DNA of 64,000 nt from an uncultured Coriobacteriaceae bacterium (GTDB lineage Bacteria > Actinomycetota > Coriobacteriia > Coriobacteriales > Atopobiaceae). The stretch is from positions 50,113 to 114,112 of the forward strand of contig CADALE010000011.1 of assembly GCA_902788705.1 (NCBI GenBank), read 5' to 3'. Of this stretch, positions 17,350-25,254 are shown piece by piece. Position 1 is the stretch's first letter. Each line of letters begins with the position of its first letter. The translations under genes and the position numbers were made by a program. The notes beneath the pieces were generated by a model. The model did not search any database. It saw nothing but the letters and a program-made list of their open reading frames with translations, and was not told the origin of the DNA.

Positions 17350-17706
17350 ATGGCTACGACGGCTCTGCAACAGATGAATGTGCGCCTCGACGCCGAGCTT
17401 AAGCGCAGCGCCGAGGATGTGCTTGCGTTCATGGGACTCTCCGCAACGGAGGTCATCCGTGCGCTGTATGCAAAGATCGCCCGTGGGGCGGCTGATTGCT
17501 CCGAAGCCATGGCGGTGCTAGGTGCCGATGGGCCGCAAGGCTCACCCGATGGCAGCGTTCCCCAGCAGGGATGGCTGATTGCCGAGGAGTTCTATCGCTC
17601 GATTGGATGCGACCTCGCCACTCCGCACATGGATGAGCGTCCTTGGAACGTGGTCTACGAGGATGCGATGAGCGAGCACTTCCGCGAGAAGGGCCTCCTG
17701 CAATGA
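17350..17706 (+). CDS. RelB/DinJ-family antitoxin
   Basis: 118 residues. The N-terminal half is a ribbon-helix-helix DNA-binding domain: NVRLDAELKRSAEDVLAFMGLSATEVIRALYAKIA. The C-terminal part (about 60-118) is variable and should wrap the toxin. It ends in an ATGA overlap with the PIN-domain gene, the usual arrangement of an antitoxin-toxin operon. It likely represses its own promoter through the palindrome at 17312. A RelB-type antitoxin paired with a PIN rather than a RelE toxin is a mixed pairing. Confidence 0.85.
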   Translation: MATTALQQMNVRLDAELKRSAEDVLAFMGLSATEVIRALYAKIARGAADCSEAMAVLGADGPQGSPDGSVPQQGWLIAEEFYRSIGCDLATPHMDERPWNVVYEDAMSEHFREKGLLQ

Positions 17707-18197
17707 ACATGGGCGGTAAGCGAGTGCTTGTGGACACATGCGTGTGGGTTGACAGCTATTGCGTTGACCATCCCGCCGGAGCAAGCGCAAAGCGCTTCAT
17801 TGCGGAGGCATATGCCCAAGGAGCTACCCTGCTCTATGCGGTTCACGCAGCTAAGGACGTGCTCTTTGTTTTGGAGGCTGAGTTCAAGCGTGCCGCACGG
17901 CATGAGCTTGGTTCGCTCGACGAAGGCACTGCCCAGGCTGCGAAGAGCGCCGCCCTTGGCTGCATGCGCAGCATGTGCGAGCTTGCCACCGCGGTAGGCG
18001 CGGACGGATCGGACCTTTGGCTGGCCGACAAGTACCTTGGAATCCATCGCGACTTCGAGGACAACCTCGTGCTCTCGGCGTGCCGGCGTGCCAATGCAGA
18101 CTTCCTCGTCACCAACGATCGCGCGCTCATCGCCCATGCTACCGTCGTGGCAAAGACTCCCGACGAGATGCTTGGCCTTATGAGCCTTGACATTTAG
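17703..18197 (+). CDS. PIN-domain toxin (VapC-like)
   Basis: 164 residues. PIN acidic residues are visible: D in LVDTCVWVDSY near the N-terminus, D/E in DFEDNLVLSACRRANADFLVTND, and the terminal Asp of that stretch. This fits a Mg-dependent RNase of the VapC type acting on tRNA or rRNA. Translation is coupled to the antitoxin by an ATGA overlap (17703-17706). The insertion between strand 1 and the DFED motif is longer than in short VapC proteins. Closest functional guess is a ribonuclease toxin, silenced by the 17350 product. Confidence 0.8.
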   Translation: MNMGGKRVLVDTCVWVDSYCVDHPAGASAKRFIAEAYAQGATLLYAVHAAKDVLFVLEAEFKRAARHELGSLDEGTAQAAKSAALGCMRSMCELATAVGADGSDLWLADKYLGIHRDFEDNLVLSACRRANADFLVTNDRALIAHATVVAKTPDEMLGLMSLDI

Positions 18198-18222
18198 GGA
18201 ATCCATGGCAGGCGCGCTTGAA

Positions 18223-18236
18223 TGAAACACGTTTCA
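18223..18236. promoter_or_regulatory. RpiR-type operator over the regulator's promoter
   Basis: TGAAACACGTTTCA, 6-bp arms with a 2-base centre. It abuts a plausible -35 (TTTCAA), with TACAAT (18255-18260) as -10. A near copy, TGAAACATAGTTCA, overlaps the -35 of the PTS promoter at 19080, so one regulator probably binds both. Confidence 0.6.
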
Positions 18237-18283
18237 AAGTAGCTTAGCTCCCATTACAATGGTGCAGACCGAGAGGAGCACCC

Positions 18284-19024
18284 ATGAACACTATCGAGCT
18301 CATGGACGGCAGCGTTTCGTCCTTCTCCAAGACCGACCGCGCCATCTACGAGGCCATCCGCAAGTTCCCCGACATGTTTGCCACGAGCAGCGTGACCGAG
18401 ATCGCCAATGGGGGAGGGTTCTCCAAGCCCGCGCTCACACGATTTGCCCAGCGCCTGGGCTTTGGCGGCTTCGTCGAGTTCCAGTACCAGTTTGCGCAGG
18501 ACCTGGAGGAGCGTCGGCAGCGCTCGGACGCGCCGACCAACGCCGAGGTGTATGGCAGCCTGCTCAGGCTGGTAGAGGAGCGGCTTGACCGTGGCCAGCT
18601 CGTCGTCCTCATCGAGCGTATGCGCTCAAGCCGCCATGTCTACATCATGGGCTATAACCTCTCGCGCATGCCTGCGGAGGAGCTCAACATCGCCCTGCAG
18701 TTCGACCCCAGCATCCATGCATCCTATCCACAGATAGACGTATCGCAGCGCTTCGCATCAGAAGACCTGCTTGTCGTGTACTCGGCGGTGAGTGGCAACT
18801 CCTTCAAGGACCTCATGCACGATCTCAAGAACGGTCGCAACACGAAGCCGTACATGGTCCTCGTCACCACCAACTCGAAGCATCCGTTGCGTCGCAGCTT
18901 TGACGAGGTCATCGTGTTGCCTACGGCAAACGTGGCCACATCGGATCGGACTGTCCTTGCGGACACCTTTGCGTTCCTGATGTTCAATGATGTCTTGACG
19001 GGGCTGTTGCCTGCGGCACGGTAA
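18284..19024 (+). CDS. MurR/RpiR-family transcriptional regulator
   Basis: 246 residues. An N-terminal RpiR helix-turn-helix (about 15-85: SVTEIANGGGFSKPALTRFAQRLGFGGFVEFQY) is followed by a SIS phosphosugar-binding domain (about 105-235) with VYIMGYNLSRM and VVYSAVSGNS. It should sense a phosphorylated glucoside and control the adjoining PTS gene at 19195. Likely targets are the palindromes at 18223 and 19080. Start has a GAGAGGAGC box. Confidence 0.9.
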   Translation: MNTIELMDGSVSSFSKTDRAIYEAIRKFPDMFATSSVTEIANGGGFSKPALTRFAQRLGFGGFVEFQYQFAQDLEERRQRSDAPTNAEVYGSLLRLVEERLDRGQLVVLIERMRSSRHVYIMGYNLSRMPAEELNIALQFDPSIHASYPQIDVSQRFASEDLLVVYSAVSGNSFKDLMHDLKNGRNTKPYMVLVTTNSKHPLRRSFDEVIVLPTANVATSDRTVLADTFAFLMFNDVLTGLLPAAR

Positions 19025-19078
19025 ACGGCATTGCACGAGTGATGAACGAATCAGTTGAAACAAAACAAAAAAATAGTA

Positions 19079-19107
19079 TTGAAACATAGTTCAGATTAGT
19101 CTATAGT
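19079..19107 (+). promoter_or_regulatory. Promoter of the EIIC-ChbG gene with overlapping operator
   Basis: TTGAAA (19079-19084), 17-bp spacer, TATAGT (19102-19107). The RpiR-like operator TGAAACATAGTTCA (19080-19093) overlaps the -35 region. Confidence 0.7.
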
Positions 19108-19120
19108 GTTCCCAACGAAC

Positions 19121-19132
19121 GGAAGCGCTTCC
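19121..19132. promoter_or_regulatory. cre-like palindrome
   Basis: GGAAGCGCTTCC, a perfect 12-bp palindrome just downstream of the promoter. It has the central CG of LacI/CcpA-type operators, so catabolite control is possible. Confidence 0.4.
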
Positions 19133-19194
19133 CAAATCGCGCGGACGCAAGGCCAGCAACCGCGCACCAACGCACTCCAAGAAGGAAGGGAACC

Positions 19195-21354
19195 ATGGAT
19201 CAGTTCATCGAGAAGCTAACTGCCATCTCGGGCAAGCTCGCCAACAACTGGGTTATTCACGTTATCATGAACGCCTTCATGATGCTTCTGCCCATCACTA
19301 TGCTCGGCTCGTTCGCCGCGCTCTTCAAGGGCATCGGTATCGAGGCCTATCAGGCGTTTATTGCCTCGACGGGTGCCGTCACCGTGCTCAACACCATCTA
19401 CCAGTGGACGACCGGCATGATCGGCGCCTACCTCGCCTTCCTGGTGGCCTACGCCTTCGCGCAGCATACCAAGTGTGCCCGCTCCGAGATGGCGGTCGGC
19501 CTCACTTCGCTCGCTTGCTTCCTCATCTGCACGCCCTACATCATTCCCGAGGAGCCCTTTGCGCCGAGCACTCTGCCCACCACCTGGCTGGGCTCCCAGG
19601 GCATGTTCAGCGCCATCATCATCTCCTTCGTGGTGGGTGGCATCTACCTTGCCTGCCAGAAGGGCCACGTCGAGATCAAGCTTCCCGAGCAGGTGCCTCC
19701 GTTCATCTCGGCCCAGTTCTCCAGTCTGATTCCCGCCGCCATTGCGATGGTCCTTTCTGGCATCGTCTCGATGGTCTTTGCCGGAACCGAGTACGGCACC
19801 ATCCACCAGCTCGTGTACTCCTTCATCGCCCTGCCGCTTCAGGCGGTCTCCTCTAACGTGTTCGGCTACTGGATCCTCATGGTCTTCCTGTACGGCCTGT
19901 GGTTCCTGGGCATCCACGGCGGCATGACCGTTGGCCCGATTATCATGATGCTCTTCATGCAGCTTCAGATGGAGAACCTCGCTGCGTTCCAGGCTGGCAC
20001 CCCCATGCCGCATCTCTGCTCTGGTGACGCCCTCTCCTATGGCACCGGTTCCATCCCCATGCTCGTTGCCGCGCTCTTCATCATGAAGTCCGAGCAGGGT
20101 AAGGCCGTCAGCCGCATGGCCGTCCTCCCCGCGCTCTTTGGCGTGGACGAGCCTGCCTACTTCGGCATGCCCATGATTCTGAACGCCACCTTCTTCATCC
20201 CCTGGGTCATTGGCGCCCCCACCATCTCGGTTTTTGGTACGCACCTGCTCAAGGTCATCGGTCTGCTGCCCTACGCCAACGGCACCGGCGGTTCCGCTGC
20301 CAACCTGCCGTTCTTCATGGGTAACCTCATGAGCTACGGCACGCCTGGTCTCATTTGGGGCTGCGTCATGTTCGCTATCATCGTGCTCATGTATTCCTTG
20401 CGGGGCCTTCGGGCCCCGCTTTCCCTTAAAGTGGAACACCGCTCCCCCGGAGAGGTGTTCCAAACGGAACAGTGCTCCGTGGGAGAGGTGTTCCACTTTT
20501 ACGAAAGCGAGAAGAACATGAAGCTTCTGGTTCAGAGCGACGACTACGGCATCACCCGCGCGGTCAGCCTCGGCTGCATCCACGGCATCAAAAACGGCGT
20601 GGTGCGCAACACCGGCATGTTCGCCAACATGCCGTGGATCGAGGAGTGCGTCGAGTGGATCAAGCCCTACCTTGGGCAGATTGCCTTCGGCATCGACCTC
20701 AACGCCTCCACCGGCCCCTCCATCCTTGGCCACGACAAGGTGCCCGCGCTCACGCACGAGGATGGCACCTTCCTGGGCAGCCGCGAGAACCGCGCGCTCG
20801 ACACCGACGAGAACGGCCACGACCATCTGGCCGCTGTCGCCGACCAGCTCGAGGCCGAGTTCCGTGCGCAGATCGAGCGCTACGTCGAGCTCGTCGGCCA
20901 CAAGCCCGACTACATCCACAACCATGCCTACGGCACCCTCACCACCGACCGCATCACGCGCGAGCTGGCCGTCGAGTATGGCGTCATGTGCTCCGTGGGC
21001 TTCCAGGACCGTCCCGAGGTCGCGCCTGCGGGCATGGGCTGGTACAAGTGGGGCGGCCCCGAGGAGCAGCTGACCGAGGATCCGCTTGCCTACATCACCG
21101 GCGACAAGGCCGGCCTGCTGTCGAGCGGTAAGGAGTGGGGCTACGTGGTGAGCCACTGCGGCTACGCCGATGCCGACCTCTTCCGCCTGACGAGCTTCAC
21201 CACCTGCCGCCCGATGGACCTCGACTGCATGACCAGCCCCGAGCTGCGCGCGTGGCTGGATGAGAACGGCATCGAGCTTGCCAGCTTCAATGACCTGCCG
21301 CGCGAGTGGGCGGCCGAGCAGTCCACCGAGCCCAAGCCCTCGATCCTAGGGTAA
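19195..21354 (+). CDS. PTS cellobiose-type EIIC joined in frame to a ChbG/YdjC-like deacetylase
   Basis: 719 codons. Residues 1-400 are a lactose/cellobiose-family EIIC with about nine membrane helices and GVDEPAYFGMP in the substrate loop. The last helix breaks off at VLMY, where family members normally continue as IYYPF plus about 20 residues. Codons 402-441 then read through a terminator hairpin (20400-20427) and an inverted repeat (20428-20499). From codon 442 (ATG at 20518, weak box) a complete ChbG-like deacetylase begins: QSDDYG metal motif and HNHAYG. The usual metal His of the GxHL motif is Asp here (GIDLNAS). This may be a real fusion, a deletion scar with the deacetylase also made separately from 20518, or an assembly join. 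RpiR control is likely. Confidence 0.7.
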   Translation: MDQFIEKLTAISGKLANNWVIHVIMNAFMMLLPITMLGSFAALFKGIGIEAYQAFIASTGAVTVLNTIYQWTTGMIGAYLAFLVAYAFAQHTKCARSEMAVGLTSLACFLICTPYIIPEEPFAPSTLPTTWLGSQGMFSAIIISFVVGGIYLACQKGHVEIKLPEQVPPFISAQFSSLIPAAIAMVLSGIVSMVFAGTEYGTIHQLVYSFIALPLQAVSSNVFGYWILMVFLYGLWFLGIHGGMTVGPIIMMLFMQLQMENLAAFQAGTPMPHLCSGDALSYGTGSIPMLVAALFIMKSEQGKAVSRMAVLPALFGVDEPAYFGMPMILNATFFIPWVIGAPTISVFGTHLLKVIGLLPYANGTGGSAANLPFFMGNLMSYGTPGLIWGCVMFAIIVLMYSLRGLRAPLSLKVEHRSPGEVFQTEQCSVGEVFHFYESEKNMKLLVQSDDYGITRAVSLGCIHGIKNGVVRNTGMFANMPWIEECVEWIKPYLGQIAFGIDLNASTGPSILGHDKVPALTHEDGTFLGSRENRALDTDENGHDHLAAVADQLEAEFRAQIERYVELVGHKPDYIHNHAYGTLTTDRITRELAVEYGVMCSVGFQDRPEVAPAGMGWYKWGGPEEQLTEDPLAYITGDKAGLLSSGKEWGYVVSHCGYADADLFRLTSFTTCRPMDLDCMTSPELRAWLDENGIELASFNDLPREWAAEQSTEPKPSILG
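20400..20427 (+). terminator. Terminator hairpin inside an open reading frame
   Basis: GCGGGGCC-TTCG-GGCCCCGC with a UUCG tetraloop, then TTTCCCTT. It has the form of a standard terminator but is translated as part of the 719-codon frame at 19195. Confidence 0.75.
20428..20499. repeat. Inverted repeat within the EIIC-ChbG linker
   Basis: AAAGTGGAACACC (20428-20440) and its perfect complement GGTGTTCCACTTT (20487-20499) enclose two further GGAACA/TGTTCC pairs. This looks like intergenic, not coding, DNA. Confidence 0.7.
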
Positions 21355-21387
21355 GAGCGACAACTAGACGTTGGGGGAAGCCCTTTG

Positions 21388-21472
21388 GGACAGCGGGGGA
21401 CGTAGCACTTTGTCCGAGCTGAGCAAAGAACGAGTTTGGCTAGCTCGGACAAGCGCTACGTCCCCACTGTCC
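21388..21472. repeat. Palindrome family 1, full copy
   Basis: Inverted arms with the GGGGACGTAG core. The loop contains AGCAAAGAACGAGTTTGG, nearly identical in inverse orientation to the loop of the copy at 50138, so loop as well as arms is conserved. Located between the EIIC-ChbG gene and the next PTS gene. Confidence 0.85.
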
Positions 21473-21505
21473 GGTCCCCGCCCCAGCGTCCCGAGCTATC
21501 CGCAC

Positions 21506-21522
21506 GTTTCAGAATCTGAAAC
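21506..21522. promoter_or_regulatory. Operator-like palindrome upstream of the EIIC gene
   Basis: GTTTCAGAATCTGAAAC, 8-bp arms around one base, 97 bp before the EIIC start. It resembles the GTTCAGAAACTGAAC palindrome upstream of the EIIBC gene (62316). A shared GTTCAGAA-type operator is plausible. Confidence 0.55.
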
Positions 21523-21618
21523 GCACCCAAATTCAATGGAACACGGGATTACCTTCCCTGGTCGTACGCTGTGTTCAGCACGTAACCATGCGTACGACGA
21601 AGGAAGGAAGGAAAGACC

Positions 21619-22926
21619 ATGCCCGAAACCCAAGACAACGTTTTCATGCGGTTCCTCAACGAGAAGCTCGTGCCCTTCTCGACGAAGGTTGCCCAGAACA
21701 GGTACATACAAGCCATCGGTGGCGGCTCCATGAGCCTCATGGCCATCATCCTCGTTGGCTCCATCTTCAACCTGCTCAACACCCTGCCCATCGAGGCCTA
21801 CCAGGCATTCCTCGCCTCTAGTGGTCTTGCTGGCATCTTCACCGCCATCTACGACGCTGCCATGAACTTCATGGCGCTCTTCATGGTGGCAAGCGTCGCA
21901 CGTGGCGCCGCCAAGAGCTTCGGCCACGAGGAGCTTGGGTTCGAAAACATGTTCCTCGCCCTCATGGCATACCTCATCATGGTCCCGCTGACCGCCAACG
22001 ACGCAGGTGACTCGCTCGTCAACCTCAACTACCTGGGCAGCCGCGGCGCCTTCATGGCGTTCTTCGCCGCCCTCGTCACGACCAAGATTCACATCGCCGT
22101 CGTCGAGCGTGGCTTCACCATCAAGATGCCCGCCGGCGTGCCCGACAGCGTGGGCAAGACCTTCACGGCCATCATCCCCGGCTTCTTCGTCGCTGTAGTC
22201 TTCGGCCTGCTGCGCTTCGCCTTCGGCTTCACTTCCTATGGCAACATGATCGACTGCGTCTACACGCTGCTGCAGACCCCACTGGCTGGCATCACCGGCA
22301 GCCTGCCCGGCTTCATCATCCTCATCATCGTGGCCCAGCTCCTGTGGTTCGTTGGTGTGCACGGCTCCTACACCGTCCTTCCCATCCTCTTCCCCATCTG
22401 GTTCTCCTACCTGCCCGAGAACATGGCTGCCGCCGCTGCCGGCGAGACCATTCCCCATATGTGGAACATCGCCATGTACGACTTTGCCTGTAACGGCGGC
22501 TGCGGCTGCACGCTTGGCCTGGTCCTCGTGATGGCGCTCTTTGCCAAGTCCCAGCGCTACAAGCAGTTCTCCAAGCTCGTCGTGCCCTGCGGCCTCTTCA
22601 ACATCAACGAGCCCGTGGTCTTCGGCCTGCCGCTCATGTACAACTTCACCTTCATCATCCCCTTCATGGTGACCCCGATTCTTTCGCTGCTCCTGGCGTA
22701 CGCATGCATTCAGCTGGGCCTCATGCCCATCCCCACCGGCATCATCGGCATTAGCAGCATGCCCATCGTGATCTACGGCATTATGCAGGGTTCCTGGAAG
22801 ATTGGCGTGTACCAGATCGTCGCTACCCTCATGAGCGCCGCCATCTGGTTCCCCTTCTTCAAGGTCGCCGATGCCCAAGCTCTTAAGGAGGAGCAGAACA
22901 CCGAGTCGGCCGAGCTCGCCGCGTAG
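21619..22926 (+). CDS. PTS cellobiose-type EIIC permease
   Basis: 435 residues, full-length lactose/cellobiose family EIIC with about ten membrane helices. The substrate loop reads GLFNINEPVVFGLP, and the C-terminus (IWFPFFKVADAQ) is the normal family ending lost in the neighbour at 19195. It imports and phosphorylates a beta-glucoside such as cellobiose, given EIIA and EIIB from elsewhere; neither is encoded nearby. The start has GAAGGAAGGAAAG. It is probably co-regulated with the glycosyltransferase and GH1 genes downstream, though a terminator follows at 22940. Confidence 0.92.
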   Translation: MPETQDNVFMRFLNEKLVPFSTKVAQNRYIQAIGGGSMSLMAIILVGSIFNLLNTLPIEAYQAFLASSGLAGIFTAIYDAAMNFMALFMVASVARGAAKSFGHEELGFENMFLALMAYLIMVPLTANDAGDSLVNLNYLGSRGAFMAFFAALVTTKIHIAVVERGFTIKMPAGVPDSVGKTFTAIIPGFFVAVVFGLLRFAFGFTSYGNMIDCVYTLLQTPLAGITGSLPGFIILIIVAQLLWFVGVHGSYTVLPILFPIWFSYLPENMAAAAAGETIPHMWNIAMYDFACNGGCGCTLGLVLVMALFAKSQRYKQFSKLVVPCGLFNINEPVVFGLPLMYNFTFIIPFMVTPILSLLLAYACIQLGLMPIPTGIIGISSMPIVIYGIMQGSWKIGVYQIVATLMSAAIWFPFFKVADAQALKEEQNTESAELAA

Positions 22927-22939
22927 CCCTTTCTTTCCG

Positions 22940-22970
22940 GCGCCAGGGGCAAGCCCCCTGGCGCTCCTTT
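22940..22970 (+). terminator. Rho-independent terminator
   Basis: GCGCCAGGGG pairs with CCCCTGGCGC around a short loop, followed by TCCTTT, after the EIIC gene. Confidence 0.75.
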
Positions 22971-23023
22971 CACACAAAGCACGTCCTATCAAGAGAAGTC
23001 CAACTCAGAAAAGGAGCTTTACC

Positions 23024-24220
23024 ATGCATATCGCGTTCGTATCTCTAGGTGCGTTTGGCCACGTTAACCCTACCCTGCAGCTTGCGAGCGAGCTGGTGGC
23101 GCGCGGCGAGCGCGTTACGTACTTCTGTCCTGAGGACTTCCGCAAGGTGATTGAGCCCACGGGCGCCACGTTCGTGGCTGTTCCTTCCTGGATGGCCGAT
23201 AACGATCCCCAGAAGCAGGAGAAGAAGGACGACGGTGCCGATGACAACGTTGCCGCTGTCGTGCCATTCCTGTTCCTGAACGAGGCAGGCGCCTACATTG
23301 ACACCGTGCTCGATACGTTGCGCAACGACGTGCCTGACGCGATCGTCCACGACTTCGCTGGCATCGCGGGCACCATTGCTGCCGACGCCCTCCATGTTCC
23401 CAACGTCATGCTCTACACGAGCTACCCCTCAAACGAGCACTACTCGGTGGCTGAGGGCTTCTCGTCCGTGCCGGCAGACCATCCGCTGCGCCTTGCGGCT
23501 GATGGTATCGCCGAGGGTTTTGTGGCCAAGTATGGTTGCCGAAAGATGACGGTGAAGGAGATCTTTGACGGCCGCGGTGACTTCAACCTCGTCATGATGC
23601 AGAAGCGCCTCGTACCCTTTGCTGAGACCTACGACGACAGCTTCGTCTTCACGGGCGTACAGATGGGCAAGCGTTCGACCTTCGGCAGCTGGACCGCGCC
23701 GGACAACGGCCGCCCGCTTGTGTATTCGTCGCTGGGTACCGCGTTCAACAACTGGCCCGAGTACTACCCGATTCTCTTTGACGCGGTGCGTGACCTGGAC
23801 GTCAACGTGTTTGCTGCCACTGGCATGATTGATCCTGCCTCGCTTGAGAATGTCCCCGCCAACGTTGAGCTGGGTCAGATGGTTCCGCAGCTCGACATCC
23901 TCTCGCAGGCCAGCGTCTTTATCACTCATTCTGGCATGGGCGGCACGGGAGAGGCCATCTACTACGGCGTGCCCATGGTGTGCATTCCGCAGATGGAAGA
24001 GCAGACCATCACCGCGCGTCAGGTGGAGGAGAAGGGCCTCGGGCTTGCGTTCCTGGATAAGGACGTGATCACAAGCGAAACGCTGCATGATGCCATCGTG
24101 CGCCTGCTGAAGGAACCGTCCTTCCGCGACACGGCTGCCGACTTCAGTGAGGACATGAAGTCTCTTGGTGGGGCAAAGGCCTCCGCGGACGCGCTCGTAC
24201 GCTTCGTCGAGTCCAGGTAG
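23024..24220 (+). CDS. MGT/UGT-family glycosyltransferase
   Basis: 398 residues, GT-B fold of the macrolide/UDP-glucuronosyl transferase group (GT1). The N-terminal acceptor domain begins IAFVSLGAFGHVNPTLQLA. The nucleotide-sugar site is the C-terminal signature HSGMGGTGEAIYYGVPMVCIPQMEEQT. It probably glycosylates a small acceptor or lipid in the cytosol; donor and acceptor are unknown. A detoxifying role for plant aglycones released by the neighbouring GH1 is a guess from position. The ATG at 23024 has AAAAGGAGC. Confidence 0.85.
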   Translation: MHIAFVSLGAFGHVNPTLQLASELVARGERVTYFCPEDFRKVIEPTGATFVAVPSWMADNDPQKQEKKDDGADDNVAAVVPFLFLNEAGAYIDTVLDTLRNDVPDAIVHDFAGIAGTIAADALHVPNVMLYTSYPSNEHYSVAEGFSSVPADHPLRLAADGIAEGFVAKYGCRKMTVKEIFDGRGDFNLVMMQKRLVPFAETYDDSFVFTGVQMGKRSTFGSWTAPDNGRPLVYSSLGTAFNNWPEYYPILFDAVRDLDVNVFAATGMIDPASLENVPANVELGQMVPQLDILSQASVFITHSGMGGTGEAIYYGVPMVCIPQMEEQTITARQVEEKGLGLAFLDKDVITSETLHDAIVRLLKEPSFRDTAADFSEDMKSLGGAKASADALVRFVESR

Positions 24221-24226
24221 CGTTTT

Positions 24227-24274
24227 GCCTTCCCGCTCAGGCCTAAGCTGCTTGGGCGGGAAGGCGCCCTTTTG
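24227..24274 (+). terminator. Rho-independent terminator
   Basis: GCCTTCCCGC and GCGGGAAGGC stem with internal bulges, followed by CCCTTTT, after the glycosyltransferase gene. Confidence 0.75.
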
Positions 24275-24338
24275 CGAAGAGGGCTACCATAGCGGTAACA
24301 GTGGAGTGGTTGCCAGGGGAAAGGAAGGGGTACGCAAG

Positions 24339-25175
24339 ATGGGTGATGGTCCGGATAAGGCGATGGGCTCTCTTGCCGACCTGCTTTTGGACTACGTGGG
24401 GTCTACACGTGTGCATGATGCCAACTATGAAATTGCCCAAGGACTTCTGCGCAATTACACGCAGCTCGCGAGCATGTCTCTGAGGCAGATGGCCGATGCG
24501 TGCTATGTCTCGAAAGCCTCCTTCTCCCGCTTCTGCCGCTACTTGGGGTTTACGGACTTCTCGGAGTTCAAGGGCGCTGTGGATGGAGCGAAGTATCGCG
24601 TGACCGATGACTTTAGCCGCAGTTTCTACGAAGAGCTGATGAGTGACAGAGACGCCGCACTTAGGACACATCGGACTAGGGTCATCGACGTACTAAATGC
24701 AACACTGCGCGATGATGATCTCGAGGTCATCGATGAGGTGATGGAGGAACTTGAGTCGGCAAGGCGCATTGCGTTCTTCTCGCATCACTTCCTCTGGCAC
24801 ATTGGCCGCTACTTCCAAGGCAAAATGCTGCCATTGGGCAGGTACGTTGAGCTCTACCAGTCGTACGCGCATCAGGAGGAGTTGGCATCCCAGCTTGGGA
24901 GAGATGACCTCGTGTTCATTTGCACACTCAATGGAAGCTATTTCCCTAACTATCGGGACATTGCGGAGAGGATCTTCCAAAGCGGTGCAAAGGTGGTGGT
25001 CCTTACGCAGAACCGAAATGTGTGGTTCCTGAATCGGGCTGATTACGTTCTGCTTTGTGGGACGTCAAACGAGAACGACGTGGGCAAGTATGCGGCGCTA
25101 TTGACGATAGATCAGTTGGCCTTGTCGTACATGCGCCATATGCAAGTGGGAGAAGATCCCATCGAGAAAGGTTAG
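24339..25175 (+). CDS. MurR/RpiR-family transcriptional regulator
   Basis: 278 residues. The helix-turn-helix is MSLRQMADACYVSKASFSRFCRYLGFTDFSEFK (about 48-80). The SIS-like domain (about 120-270) has diverged: IAFFSHHFLWHIGRYFQGKM and VFICTLNGSYF. It likely controls the GH1 gene that follows at 25255 and perhaps the PTS cluster. The ATG at 24339 follows AAGGAAGGGG. Confidence 0.88.
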   Translation: MGDGPDKAMGSLADLLLDYVGSTRVHDANYEIAQGLLRNYTQLASMSLRQMADACYVSKASFSRFCRYLGFTDFSEFKGAVDGAKYRVTDDFSRSFYEELMSDRDAALRTHRTRVIDVLNATLRDDDLEVIDEVMEELESARRIAFFSHHFLWHIGRYFQGKMLPLGRYVELYQSYAHQEELASQLGRDDLVFICTLNGSYFPNYRDIAERIFQSGAKVVVLTQNRNVWFLNRADYVLLCGTSNENDVGKYAALLTIDQLALSYMRHMQVGEDPIEKG

Positions 25176-25176
25176 C

Positions 25177-25236
25177 CGGACGATCAGGACGGAGGCTTCT
25201 GTCCGGCCGGACAGAAGCCTCCGTCCTGATCGTCCG
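25177..25236. repeat. Perfect 60-bp palindrome (family 1 variant)
   Basis: Two 30-bp arms with no mismatch and no loop, containing GGAGGCTTCTGTCC in place of the usual GTAGGCTTCTGTCC. It starts 2 bp after the RpiR stop codon and ends 18 bp before the GH1 start, so it could terminate the regulator or mask the GH1 ribosome binding site. Confidence 0.9.
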
Positions 25237-25254
25237 AATGAAAGGGGTTATACC

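Noticed and set aside
19216..21156. Long minus-strand reading frame (about 646 codons) opposite the EIIC-ChbG gene
   Set aside because: It is antisense to clear PTS and deacetylase domains, is His/Gly/Glu-rich low-complexity, and lacks a ribosome site. This is a usual shadow in GC-rich DNA.
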